Assembly (NCBI RefSeq): GCF_004345645.1
Contig: NZ_SLWS01000010.1
Coordinates: 62,001 to 126,000, forward strand
Direction: 5' to 3'
Source: Actinocrispum wychmicini
GTDB lineage: Bacteria; Actinomycetota; Actinomycetes; Mycobacteriales; Pseudonocardiaceae
DNA: 64,000 bases
Numbering within the stretch: the first letter of the stretch is position 1; the number at the start of each line of letters is the position of its first letter. Made by a program: the position numbers and the translations under genes. The notes beneath the pieces were generated by a model. It ran no database searches, was not told the origin of the DNA, and saw only the letters and a list, made by a program, of their open reading frames with translations. Shown here one piece after another: positions 8,805-17,462 of this stretch.

Positions 8805-10082
8805 ATGAGACTGACCGTCGTGGGTGGCGGGTCCACGTACACGCCAGAGCTCGTTGACGGGATCGCCGGGCGCCGGGCCAGCCTGGACGTCGACGAGATA
8901 GTGCTGGTCGACCCGGACACCCACCGGTTGCGGGTCGTCGGCCCGTTCTGCCAGCGGCTGCTGGACCATGCCGGGCACCCGGCGAAGGTGCTGACCACGT
9001 CCAATCTGCGGCAGGGCGTGGAAGGCGCGTCGGCCGTGCTGTTGCAGTTGCGGGTCGGCGGCCAGAAGGCCCGGCGGTCGGACGAGACGTTCCCGCACGC
9101 GTGCGGCTGCATCGGACAGGAGACGACCGGGGCCGGCGGCCTGGCCAAGGCGCTGCGCACGGTCCCGGTCGTGCTCGACATCGCCGACACCGTCCGCGAG
9201 GTGGCGGGGCCGGACACCTGGATCGTCAACTTCACCAACCCGGTCGGCATCGTCACCCGGGCGTTGCTGCAGGCCGGCCACAAGGCGGTCGGGCTGTGCA
9301 ACGTGGCCATCGGGTTGCAGCGGAAGTTCGCGGCCTGGTTCGGGGTGGGCACCGACGACGTCCGCCTGGACCACGTGGGGTTGAACCACCTCACGTGGGA
9401 GCGCGGGGTCACGGTGTCCACTCCGGACGGTCCGGTCGAGCGGCTTGGCGATCTGCTGGGCGAGTTCGGCGAGCGGGTCGCGGAGGAGTTGGGCGCGCCG
9501 CTGCCGTGGATGCGCCGGATGAACGCGATTCCCTCGTACTACCTGCGGTACTTCTACGCGCACGACGAGGTGTACGCGTCGCAGCTGGAGAACCCGCCGC
9601 GCGCCGACGTGGTGATCGAGGTGGAGAACGAGCTGCTGAAGCTGTACGCCGATCCGTCGGTGGTGACCAAGCCGGAGAGTCTGGCCAAGCGCGGCGGCGC
9701 GTACTACTCGGAGGCGGCCGTGCAGCTCGTGCACGCGCTGACCGCGGGCGGCGAGCCGGAGGAGCACGTGGTCAACGTGCGCAACAACGGCGCCATGCCG
9801 TTCCTGCCGGACGACGCGGTGATCGAGGTACCGGCCACTGTGGACGGTTCGGGTGCGGGGCCGCTGCCGATCCGGCCGGTCGAGCCGAGGTTCTCCGGAC
9901 TGATCTCGCACGTCACCGCCTACGAGTTCCTGGCGCTGGAGGCGGCGCTGAAGGGCGGTCGGGACCGGGTCGCGGACGCGCTGCTCGCGCACCCGCTGAT
10001 CGGCCAGTACGACACGGCCGACCGGCTCGCCGACGACTTGGTGGCCGCCAACCGGGCCGACCTGCCGTGGGCGCGGGTATGA
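8805..10082 (+). CDS. Family 4 glycoside hydrolase (6-phospho-beta-glucosidase-like)
   Basis: A 425-residue NAD-dependent glycosidase. The Rossmann motif VVGGGSTYTPELVDGI starts at residue 4; NFTNPVGIVTRAL is the GH4 signature; the metal-binding Cys and His are in GLCNVAIG and LNHLTWE. GH4 enzymes use NAD and Mn2+ for an oxidation-elimination mechanism. Its closest look is 6-phospho-beta-glucosidase, yet the operon imports sugar by an ABC transporter and so without phosphorylation. Either this enzyme accepts unphosphorylated substrate or the kinase encoded by the next, 4-bp-overlapping gene acts first. Confidence 0.9.
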   Translation: MRLTVVGGGSTYTPELVDGIAGRRASLDVDEIVLVDPDTHRLRVVGPFCQRLLDHAGHPAKVLTTSNLRQGVEGASAVLLQLRVGGQKARRSDETFPHACGCIGQETTGAGGLAKALRTVPVVLDIADTVREVAGPDTWIVNFTNPVGIVTRALLQAGHKAVGLCNVAIGLQRKFAAWFGVGTDDVRLDHVGLNHLTWERGVTVSTPDGPVERLGDLLGEFGERVAEELGAPLPWMRRMNAIPSYYLRYFYAHDEVYASQLENPPRADVVIEVENELLKLYADPSVVTKPESLAKRGGAYYSEAAVQLVHALTAGGEPEEHVVNVRNNGAMPFLPDDAVIEVPATVDGSGAGPLPIRPVEPRFSGLISHVTAYEFLALEAALKGGRDRVADALLAHPLIGQYDTADRLADDLVAANRADLPWARV

Positions 10083-11164
10083 ACGCGGGTGTGAACTTCG
10101 CTGACATCGTTGTCATCGCCATCGACGGTGGTAACAGCAAGACGGATGTCCTTCTTGTTGACGGTTCGGGGGCGGTCCTCGGCCATGCCCGTGGCATCGG
10201 CGCGTCGCCGCAGACCGTTGGCGTGAAACGGAGTCTGGAGGTCTTCGAACAGCTGGCGAGGGAAGCGGGCGCGCCCGCGACGCCGCCGTTCGCCACCCAC
10301 ACCGCGGCTTACCTCGCTGGCGCCGACCTGCCGAAAGAGGAGGAGGCCATCGAGCGGGCCATCACCGAACGCGGCTGGTCGCAGTCCATTGTGGTCGGCA
10401 ACGACACGTTCGCGCTGCTGCGCGCCGGCACGTCCGACGGTGTCGGGGTGGCGGTGGTGTGCGGCGCCGGGATCAACTGCGTCGGGGTGGCCGCGGACGG
10501 CCGGGTCCACCGGTTTCCCGCGCTTGGCCGGATCTCCGGCGACTGGGGCGGCGGGGGTTATCTCGGTGAGGAGGCACTGTGGTCCGCGGTCCGCTGCGCC
10601 GACGGCCGCGGCCCCGCGACGGCCCTGAAACCGGCCATCGAGCAACATTTCGGCGTGCGTGACCTGTTCGAGGTCGTCGAACGGCTGCATTTCGGCGGCC
10701 TGCCCATGGCTGTGTTGCACGAACTGTCACCCGTGCTGGTCCAGGTCGCTGAAACGGGTGACGAGGTGGCCGAGCAGATCCTGCAGCGCCTCGTTGACGA
10801 GGTCGTGACGTTGGCGTCGGTGACCGTGCGGAAGTTGGAGATGACCACCGAGGCGCCGGTTATCGTGCTCGGCGGTGGGGTACTCACCGGCGTACGGCAC
10901 ACCGTCATCGACGAGATCGCCGAGCGCTGTGTCGCCGTCGCGCCCCAGGCCCAGGTCCGCGTGGTGGACATCGCCCCGGTCGTCGGGGCTGCCCTGCTGG
11001 GCCTGGACGCGATCGGCGCGGACGAGGTCGCCAAGACCCGCCTGCGGCTGGCGTCAGTGCCGGCCGGCGTGGTCGGACAGGGCACGGACGGCGTCGTCAA
11101 TGGCGGCGCACCGGGCGACACGGACGGCGTCGGCGAGCGGGCGGAGAGCTTCGGAGCGTCGTAG
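10079..11164 (+). CDS. BadF/BadG-type sugar kinase (N-acetylglucosamine kinase-like)
   Basis: The ATG at 10079 overlaps the GH4 stop. The 361-residue ASKHA-fold kinase has the phosphate-1 motif IAIDGGNSKTDVLLVD and phosphate-2 motif VAVVCGAGINCVGV, as in N-acetylglucosamine kinases of the BcrAD/BadFG family. It probably phosphorylates the sugar released or imported by this operon, with GlcNAc or glucosamine as likely candidates. The last 111 bases overlap a convergent gene on the other strand, so the two mRNAs are complementary over that stretch. Confidence 0.85.
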   Translation: MNAGVNFADIVVIAIDGGNSKTDVLLVDGSGAVLGHARGIGASPQTVGVKRSLEVFEQLAREAGAPATPPFATHTAAYLAGADLPKEEEAIERAITERGWSQSIVVGNDTFALLRAGTSDGVGVAVVCGAGINCVGVAADGRVHRFPALGRISGDWGGGGYLGEEALWSAVRCADGRGPATALKPAIEQHFGVRDLFEVVERLHFGGLPMAVLHELSPVLVQVAETGDEVAEQILQRLVDEVVTLASVTVRKLEMTTEAPVIVLGGGVLTGVRHTVIDEIAERCVAVAPQAQVRVVDIAPVVGAALLGLDAIGADEVAKTRLRLASVPAGVVGQGTDGVVNGGAPGDTDGVGERAESFGAS

Positions 11165-11848
11165 CTGTGCGGAGGACGACAACGCGCCACCAGGGTCGTC
11201 CTCCGCCGCCACCTCCAGGATGGCGGCGACCTCGGTGGCCCGCTGCAACACCCGCAACGCCTTCTGCGGCATGCCGATCGGCCACCGGGCGCGGGCGGCG
11301 ACGGCGGCCCGGTCCTTGATCTCCTGACGTACCCCGGGACGGCTGCTGTGCAGGTCCAACGACGCGAGGGTGCCCGCCGCCTCCCGCATCGCCGCCGACA
11401 GGCCATGGTCGGCCTCGCTCAACGGCGTCTGCTCGGCCGGCGTCGGGTTGGGCAGGTCGAAAACAGTCCATCGGATGATGCCTTCGGCGACGTTGTCCGG
11501 GACGATTCCCACGTTCGCCTCGGCCACCACGACGGCCTGGCCGGCGCGGACGGCCTCACGGGCCAGCGGCAGCGAACCGCCGAGGCCGCGGACGTCCCCG
11601 GCGACCGGGATCACCAGCCGCGCGGTGGTCGCCCCGGCTTTGCGCAGCGCGGCCAGCAGGCCGGCGAGCTGCGTGGCTCGCTCGTCCTTCGCGGGCAGGT
11701 CCAGGGCGGTCGCGGTGCCGTCATCGTCCGCGACGACCTCGTGTACCTCGGCCCACACGGCGAGCGCGTCGAGGGCATCATCAGGAGCGGCGACGCCGTG
11801 CAGCCATGCTGACCCCCACACGGCGAACGTGGCACAAGGAAACGGCAC
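11054..11848 (-). CDS. Conserved-looking hypothetical protein
   Basis: 264 residues from a GTG at 11848. I do not recognise a family. The sequence is soluble and alanine-rich, with a central KAGATTARLVIPVAGDVRGL and a segment AVVVAEANVGIVPD that looks like alternating strand and helix. Composition and third-position GC match neighbouring genes, and it is preferred over the opposite strand because the kinase on the plus strand ends inside it at 11164. It is divergent from the aldo/keto reductase at 11886 and overlaps the sugar kinase tail by 111 bp. Confidence 0.65.
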   Translation of the reverse strand: MPFPCATFAVWGSAWLHGVAAPDDALDALAVWAEVHEVVADDDGTATALDLPAKDERATQLAGLLAALRKAGATTARLVIPVAGDVRGLGGSLPLAREAVRAGQAVVVAEANVGIVPDNVAEGIIRWTVFDLPNPTPAEQTPLSEADHGLSAAMREAAGTLASLDLHSSRPGVRQEIKDRAAVAARARWPIGMPQKALRVLQRATEVAAILEVAAEDDPGGALSSSAQLRRSEALRPLADAVRVARCAAIDDAVRALSDHAGRH

Positions 11849-11885
11849 CCCCGAAGCGTACCGACCGCCTCAGGAGAGGAAGCAC

Positions 11886-12734
11886 ATGTCCCACGCACAC
11901 CCCGGCGGCTCGCTGACCATGGCGGACGGCCTCCAGCTCAGCCGCATGGGCTTCGGCGCGATGCAGTTGGCCGGCCCCGGCGTCTGGGGTCCGCCGACCA
12001 ACCGCGAGGAGGCTGTCGCGGTCCTGCGCGAAGCGGTGAACCTGGGCATCACCCACATCGACACGAGCGACTACTACGGCCCGTACACCGTGAACGAGCT
12101 CATCCGGGAGGCCCTCCACCCGTACCCGGACGACCTGCGCATCGTGACCAAGGTCGGCGCCCTGCGCGGCCCGGACCGCTCATGGCTGCCCGCGCTGTCC
12201 CCGGACGAGCTCGTCAGCGCGGTCCACGAGAACCTCGACCACCTCGGCCTGGACGCGCTCGACGTCGTCAACCTGCGGATCATGGACCCGGGCCAGTCCC
12301 TCACCGAATCCTTCACCGCGCTCGCCGAACTCCAGCAGAAAGGACTGATCCGACACCTCGGGGTCAGCACGGTGAGCGCGCTGCGCCTGGCCGAGGCACA
12401 ACGCATCGCGCCGGTCGTGTGCGTGCAGAACCAGTACAACATCGCCCACCGCGAAGACGACGCTCTCGTGGACATCTGCGCGGAGCAGGGCATCGCGTAC
12501 GTGCCGTACTTCCCGCTCGGCGGTTTCTCGCCACTGCAGCACCAGGTTCTCGACGCCGTGGCCGCGCGTGTGGATGCGACACCACGGCAGGTGGCGTTGG
12601 CCTGGCTGTTGCGGCGGTCGCCGACAATCCTGCTGATCCCGGGCACGTCTTCAGTGGGGCACCTGCGTGAGAACGTCGCCGCCGCCGACCTCGAACTCCC
12701 GGCCGAGGCCATGGCCGAACTGGATCGCACCTGA
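11886..12734 (+). CDS. Aldo/keto reductase family oxidoreductase
   Basis: 282 residues with an (alpha/beta)8 NADPH-dependent oxidoreductase pattern. AGGAGAGGAAG precedes the ATG. The active-site Asp and Tyr are in HIDTSDYYGPYTVNEL and the Lys in RIVTKVG. At the position of the usual catalytic His the sequence reads VVNLRIMD, a substitution shared by a subgroup of actinobacterial AKRs, so the catalytic tetrad is not standard. The C-terminal cofactor segment ILLIPGTSSVGHLREN is present. The substrate is unknown. Confidence 0.9.
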   Translation: MSHAHPGGSLTMADGLQLSRMGFGAMQLAGPGVWGPPTNREEAVAVLREAVNLGITHIDTSDYYGPYTVNELIREALHPYPDDLRIVTKVGALRGPDRSWLPALSPDELVSAVHENLDHLGLDALDVVNLRIMDPGQSLTESFTALAELQQKGLIRHLGVSTVSALRLAEAQRIAPVVCVQNQYNIAHREDDALVDICAEQGIAYVPYFPLGGFSPLQHQVLDAVAARVDATPRQVALAWLLRRSPTILLIPGTSSVGHLRENVAAADLELPAEAMAELDRT

Positions 12735-12750
12735 AGTTGCTCCACATCGA

Positions 12751-12790
12751 CGATTACACGATTTCAACGTAAGTTTGATCGTGTGAATCG
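12751..12790 (+). promoter_or_regulatory. Inverted repeat over the start codon of the MoxR-like gene
   Basis: CGATTACACGAT (12751-12762) and ATCGTGTGAATCG (12778-12790) are inverted copies apart from one inserted base, separated by 15 bp. The right arm covers the GTG start at 12783, so it could be an operator or an mRNA hairpin that hides the start. Confidence 0.4.
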
Positions 12791-14174
12791 TGGGAACCAG
12801 CCGCGCACAGCCGGTGAGCTCAGGGCCGCCGGCTGTCGAGTGCGTGGCGTCAAGGCCGAGATCAGGGACAACCTCCTGGCCGCGTTGCGCGCGGGACGCA
12901 ACCCGTGGCCGGGGATCGTCGGGTTCGACCGCACTGTGCTGCCCCAGTTGGAGCGCGCCTTGCTGGCCGGGCACGACATCGTTCTGCTGGGGGAGCGCGG
13001 CCAGGGCAAGACCAGGCTGCTGCGGACGCTTGTCGGCCTGCTCGACGAGTGGACGCCGGCGATCGAGGGCTCGGAACTGGCCGAGCACCCGTTCGAGCCG
13101 ATCACCGCCGAGTCCGTCCGGCGGGTCGCTGAGGAAGGCGACGACCTGCCGGTCCGCTGGATCCACCGCAGCGAGCGGTACACCGAGAAGCTGGCCACGC
13201 CGGACACGTCGGTCGGCGACCTGATCGGCGACGTCGACCCGGTCAAGGTCGCGCAGGGGCGCAGCCTCGGCGACCCCGAGACCATCCACTTCGGACTCGT
13301 CCCGCGCGCGCACCGCGGCATCATCGCCGTGAACGAGCTGCCGGACCTGGCCGAGCGCATCCAGGTCGGCCTGCTGAACGTGATGGAGGAGCGGGACATC
13401 CAGATCCGCGGCTACACCATGCGGCTGCCGCTGGACGTGCTGCTGGTCGCCACCGCGAACCCGGAGGACTACACCAACCGCGGCCGGATCATCACGCCGC
13501 TGAAGGACCGGTTCGGCGCCGAGATCCGGACGCACTACCCGCTGGACGTGAACGCGGAGATGCACCTGGTCCGCCAGGAGGCCGACCTGGTGGCGGAGGT
13601 GGGCGACCCGCTGATCGAGGTGGTGGCCCGGTTTGTCCGTAATCTCCGTGAGTCCAGCGCGATCGACCAGCGCTCGGGCGTGTCCGCGCGGTTCGCCGTC
13701 GCGGCGGCGGAAACCCTTGCGGCGGCGGCGCTTCGGCGGGCGGCGATCACGGGCGAGGAGCCCGCGGTGGCCCGGCCGATCGACCTGGACGCGGTGCCCG
13801 CCGTGCTGCAGGGCAAGCTGGAGTTCGAGGCCGGCGAGGAAGGCCGCGAGATCGACCATCTCGTGCACCTGCAACGCGTCGCGGTCGCGGAGACGGCCCG
13901 GAACGCGTTCGCCGGGCTGGATCTGGGTCCGTTGGAGGACGCGATCAGCGAGGGCCGGATCGTCACCACCGGCGAGCGGGTCCCGGCCTCCGAGGTCCTC
14001 GGTGCGTTGCCGGAACTGCCTGTGCTGCACGAGGTCGCGGAACGGCTCGGGGTGTCCCCGCATGACTCGCCGGGCCGGATAGCGGCGGCCGTGGAGCTCG
14101 CTCTGGAGTCGTTGTACCTGTCGCGGCGGGTCGCGAAGGACGCCGATGACGGCACGGCGGTGTACGGGCCGTGA
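12783..14174 (+). CDS. MoxR/BchI-type AAA+ ATPase
   Basis: 463 residues similar to magnesium-chelatase subunit I and MoxR ATPases. Walker A is GERGQGKT (about residues 70-77); Walker B/sensor segments read GIIAVNELPDLAERIQVGLLN and LLVATANPEDYTNRGRI. The GTG start sits inside an inverted repeat. The gene overlaps the following VWA gene by 4 bp. Such ATPase-VWA pairs act as chelatase-like or chaperone machines that remodel or insert metal into a client; cobalt or magnesium chelation is not supported by neighbouring genes, so the client is unknown. Confidence 0.88.
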   Translation: MNRGNQPRTAGELRAAGCRVRGVKAEIRDNLLAALRAGRNPWPGIVGFDRTVLPQLERALLAGHDIVLLGERGQGKTRLLRTLVGLLDEWTPAIEGSELAEHPFEPITAESVRRVAEEGDDLPVRWIHRSERYTEKLATPDTSVGDLIGDVDPVKVAQGRSLGDPETIHFGLVPRAHRGIIAVNELPDLAERIQVGLLNVMEERDIQIRGYTMRLPLDVLLVATANPEDYTNRGRIITPLKDRFGAEIRTHYPLDVNAEMHLVRQEADLVAEVGDPLIEVVARFVRNLRESSAIDQRSGVSARFAVAAAETLAAAALRRAAITGEEPAVARPIDLDAVPAVLQGKLEFEAGEEGREIDHLVHLQRVAVAETARNAFAGLDLGPLEDAISEGRIVTTGERVPASEVLGALPELPVLHEVAERLGVSPHDSPGRIAAAVELALESLYLSRRVAKDADDGTAVYGP

Positions 14175-16111
14175 CGAATTTCGAGTACCGCCCCTGGCAC
14201 GACGGCCCGGATCCGCTGGCGCCGCCGGTGGACATCCGGGCGGCGCTCGACCAGATCGGCCGGGACGTGATGGAGGGCTCGTCGCCGCGATCCGCCCTGG
14301 AGGAGTTGCTCCGCCAAGGTGTCCGCGGCACCCGCGGCCTGGACGACATGACGCGCCGACTGTGGCGGGAACGGTCGCGGCTGCAGCGGCGCAACCGTCT
14401 CGACGGGACGATGCAGGAGGTCCAGCGGCTGCTGCAGGAGGCGCTGGACGCGGAGAAACGGCAGCTGTTCCCGGACCCGTCGGACGACGCCCGGTTCCGG
14501 GAGGCCCAGCTGGACGCGCTGCCGACCGGGACCGCGGCCCAGGTCCGGGAGCTGGCGAACTACGACTGGCAGTCGGCGCAGGCCCGGGAGGCGTACCAGA
14601 AGATCCAGGACCTGCTGGGCCAGGAGCTGATGGAGTCCCGGTTCCAGGGCATGAAGCAGGCCCTGGCCAACGCGACCCCGCGGGACGTCGAGCGGATCCG
14701 TGAGATGATGTCGGATCTCAACGACCTGCTGGCCGCGCACGCCCGAGGCGACGACACCCAGGCCCAGTTCACCGAGTTCATGAACAAGCACGGCGACTTC
14801 TTCCCGGAGAACCCGCGGAACGTCGAGGAGCTGATCGACGCCCTGGCCGCCCGCGCGGCCGCGGCGCAGCGGATGATGAACTCGATGTCCGCGGAGCAAC
14901 GAGCCGAGCTGGGCGAACTGATCCAGCAGGCGTTCGGCGACCCGCGCCTGGCCGGCGAGATCGCCCGGCTGGACGCCCAGTTGCAGGCGTTGCGGCCGGG
15001 GGAGGACTGGACGTCGTCCGGCCGGTTCCGTGGCCAGAACCCGTTGGGAATGGGCGAAGCCGCGCAGGTGATGCAGGACCTCGCGGAGATGGACGGGTTG
15101 GCCGAGCAGCTGGCCCAGTCGTATCCCGGTGCCCGCCTGGAGGACATCGACCTGGAGGCCCTGGAACGCCAGCTGGGGTCGGAGGCGGCGGTCGACGCCC
15201 GGCGCCTGGCCGAGCTGGAACGGGAACTGCGCAACCAGGGCCTGCTGGAACGAGCCCCGGACGGCTCGTTGCGCCTGTCTCCCAAGGCGATGCGTCGACT
15301 GGGTGAGACGGCGTTGAAGGACGTCGTGCGCGCTCTCTCGGCACGTCGGGGCGAGCGGGACACAGCCCGCGCCGGCGCTGCCGGGGAACCGACGGGCTCC
15401 TCGCGCGCCTGGGAGTTCGGCGACACCGAGCCGTGGGACGTCTCCCGTACCGTCCGGAACGCCGTGCTGCGTACGGCATCGGCCGGCGGCACGGTCACTT
15501 TGGACGTGCAGGACGTGGAAGTCGTCGAGACGGAACAACGATCGCGCGCGGCGGTCGCGTTGTGCGTGGACACCTCGTGGTCGATGGTCCAGGACGGCCG
15601 CTGGCTGCCGATGAAGCGAACCGCGCTGGCCCTGCATCACCTGGTCCAGACGCGGTTCCGCAACGACGCCCTTGAGCTGATCACCTTCGGCCGGCACGCC
15701 CAGCCGGTGGACATCGCGGAACTCACCGCCATGGAAGGTGTCTGGGAGCAGGGCACCAACCTGCACCACGCGTTGTTGTTGGCCGGGCGGCACATCAGGC
15801 GGCACCCGGACGCCCAGCCGGTGGTGATCGTGGTGACCGACGGGGAGCCGACCGCACACCTGGAACCGGACGGGGAAGCGGAGTTCCACTATCCGCCGCT
15901 GCCCCGGACGCTGCGGCTGACACTGTCCGAAGTGGACAAATTGGCCCGGCTGGGCGCGTCGGTGTCGGTGTTCATGTTGGGGGAGGACCCCCAGTTGGAG
16001 GCCTTTGTGGACATCGTGGCCCGGCGCAGCGGCGGCCGGGTGGTCAACCCGGACCTGGACGGGTTGGGCGCCGCCGTGGTCAGCGACTACCTCCGGAAAC
16101 GGCGGGGCTGA
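14171..16111 (+). CDS. VWA-domain protein, partner of the MoxR/BchI ATPase
   Basis: 646 residues. The first 440 are charged and helical (QEVQRLLQEALDAEKRQLFP, VERIREMMSDLNDLL), and the C-terminal third is a von Willebrand A domain with the metal-ion site DTSWS at about 467-471, Thr in GTNLHHAL and VVTDGEPTAH. This arrangement matches chelatase subunit D-like proteins. Its GTG overlaps the ATPase stop, which indicates a stoichiometric complex. It ends exactly where a convergent small secreted protein ends. Confidence 0.88.
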   Translation: MTNFEYRPWHDGPDPLAPPVDIRAALDQIGRDVMEGSSPRSALEELLRQGVRGTRGLDDMTRRLWRERSRLQRRNRLDGTMQEVQRLLQEALDAEKRQLFPDPSDDARFREAQLDALPTGTAAQVRELANYDWQSAQAREAYQKIQDLLGQELMESRFQGMKQALANATPRDVERIREMMSDLNDLLAAHARGDDTQAQFTEFMNKHGDFFPENPRNVEELIDALAARAAAAQRMMNSMSAEQRAELGELIQQAFGDPRLAGEIARLDAQLQALRPGEDWTSSGRFRGQNPLGMGEAAQVMQDLAEMDGLAEQLAQSYPGARLEDIDLEALERQLGSEAAVDARRLAELERELRNQGLLERAPDGSLRLSPKAMRRLGETALKDVVRALSARRGERDTARAGAAGEPTGSSRAWEFGDTEPWDVSRTVRNAVLRTASAGGTVTLDVQDVEVVETEQRSRAAVALCVDTSWSMVQDGRWLPMKRTALALHHLVQTRFRNDALELITFGRHAQPVDIAELTAMEGVWEQGTNLHHALLLAGRHIRRHPDAQPVVIVVTDGEPTAHLEPDGEAEFHYPPLPRTLRLTLSEVDKLARLGASVSVFMLGEDPQLEAFVDIVARRSGGRVVNPDLDGLGAAVVSDYLRKRRG

Positions 16112-16342
16112 TCAGCAGGCCGGGTAGTAGTAGGTCAGGTACGGCGTGGTGGCGCCCCAGTTGCCGTCCTGGCCGCTGCATCCCCACCACTTCTGGCCGA
16201 CCAGGTTCTGCTTGCTTCCGTCGCTGAAGTAGGCGATCACAGTGAGGGTGTTCCCACCACCGATGGCGCTCGCGGCGCCCACGGGTACAACGGCAAGGCC
16301 ACCGGCTAACAGGCCCGCGAGCAGCACGTTCCGCAGTCTCAT
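16112..16342 (-). CDS. Small secreted protein (DUF6289-like)
   Basis: 76 residues with a Sec signal peptide: MRLRNVLLAGLLAGGLAVVP, cleavage probably after ASA near residue 26. The mature part of about 50 residues contains two cysteines (WWGCSGQ and the final Cys) that could form a disulphide, and aromatic residues including KWWG and YLTYYYPAC. It resembles the small DUF6289 secreted proteins of actinobacteria from memory. Function unknown. Confidence 0.8.
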   Translation of the reverse strand: MRLRNVLLAGLLAGGLAVVPVGAASAIGGGNTLTVIAYFSDGSKQNLVGQKWWGCSGQDGNWGATTPYLTYYYPAC

Positions 16343-16435
16343 GGAGCGCAGTGTAGGGGCGCGGATCGGACAAACGCGAGCGGCGTTCAGCTTAATCCGG
16401 TTGCGTGCTCCCGGGCGATCACACCGGCTTGGAGG

Positions 16436-16921
16436 ATGACCCTGTCCGCCTTAATGATCCGCCGGGCCGAGCCGAGCGACGCCGGCTTCCTCACCGAGAT
16501 GCTTTGTGCCGCAGTCAATTGGGACGACGGGCGGGCGGCGTTGACCCGTGCCCAGGTCCTCGCCGATCCCACCTTGGCCCGCTACGTCTCCGGGTGGCCA
16601 CGGTCCGGGGATCTAGGGGTTGTCGGTGAGCGGGGTGGGCCTGTCGGGGCCGCCTGGTTGCGGTTGTTCACCGCCGACGAGCCTGGGTACGGCTATGTCG
16701 CGGACGACGTGCCCGAGGTGTCTGTCGCCGTGCTGCCCGGCTGGCGTGGACAGGGGATCGGTGCGGAGTTGCTGTCGGAGCTGTTCGCGATCGCCACTGA
16801 CACCCGGGTCTCGTTGAGTGTCGAACGGGCCAATCGCGCGCGGGAGTTGTACCGCCGGTTGGGGTTCCAGACTGTGGCTGCCGGCGCGCAGTCCGACACG
16901 ATGGTCAAGATCCTGCGGTGA
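16436..16921 (+). CDS. GNAT-family N-acetyltransferase
   Basis: 161 residues with the GNAT fold: IRRAEPSDAGFLTEML at the start, then the acetyl-CoA loop VSVAVLPGWRGQGIGAELL (about residues 95-113) and the C-terminal NRARELYRRLGF motif. It transfers an acetyl group from acetyl-CoA to an unknown amine. GGAGG lies directly before the ATG. It ends one base before the convergent MarR gene. Confidence 0.88.
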   Translation: MTLSALMIRRAEPSDAGFLTEMLCAAVNWDDGRAALTRAQVLADPTLARYVSGWPRSGDLGVVGERGGPVGAAWLRLFTADEPGYGYVADDVPEVSVAVLPGWRGQGIGAELLSELFAIATDTRVSLSVERANRARELYRRLGFQTVAAGAQSDTMVKILR

Positions 16922-16922
16922 C

Positions 16923-17402
16923 TCACTTCTTGCCGCGGATCGTCGCGGCGTGCTCGACGAGGATGCCGCGGAACTGGACGAGCAGGCTGGTGAGCTTCTC
17001 GACGTCCTCGCGGTCGGCCGCGCCGAGCAGATCGATGATCGCCTGGTAGAAGTCGTCGAACAGGCTGAAGGCCTGCTGGCTGCCGGTGGGGGAGGCGTGC
17101 ATCAGCACCCGCCTGCGGTCGTTCGGGTCGATCTCGCGGTGGGCGTACCCGCCGGCTTCCAGGCGCGCGGCCATCGCGCTGATCGCGGCGGTGGTCAGGC
17201 CGAGCGAGGACGCGATCTGGCCCGGACTCATCGGGCCGTGCCGGACGAGCAGGAACAGGCAGATCAGGTCGGTCTGGTTGATCCCGATCCGGCTGGCCGC
17301 GGCGTTGCCGATCAGGTCGAGGGAGATGCTCAGCTCGAACAGCTCGCTGGTCAGTTCGCGGGCCAGGCCGTCCACGGATTCGTTCGACAATTTGATACTC
17401 AA
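16923..17402 (-). CDS. MarR-family transcriptional regulator
   Basis: 159 residues with a central winged helix: MSPGQIASSLGLTTAAISAMAARLEAGGYAHR followed by the wing DPNDRRRVLMHAS. The TTG at 17402 is the only start after an in-frame TAG and has no clear ribosome site, so the mRNA may be leaderless or weakly translated. An ATTTG-N5-CAAAT repeat covers this start and the -35 box of the divergent methyltransferase operon, so it probably represses itself and that operon. Confidence 0.88.
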   Translation of the reverse strand: MSIKLSNESVDGLARELTSELFELSISLDLIGNAAASRIGINQTDLICLFLLVRHGPMSPGQIASSLGLTTAAISAMAARLEAGGYAHREIDPNDRRRVLMHASPTGSQQAFSLFDDFYQAIIDLLGAADREDVEKLTSLLVQFRGILVEHAATIRGKK

Positions 17403-17420
17403 ATCACTTGACTATTAGAT
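17390..17420 (+). promoter_or_regulatory. MarR operator overlapping a divergent promoter
   Basis: Inverted repeat ATTTG-ATACT-CAAAT at 17390-17404. It overlaps TTGATA (17392-17397), which with TTAGAT (17415-17420) at 17-bp spacing makes a promoter for the methyltransferase at 17463. It also covers the TTG start of the marR gene. Confidence 0.55.
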
Positions 17421-17462
17421 CGCTTGGGTGAAGGCTAGCACCAGAACGACAGGGGGCTGGTG

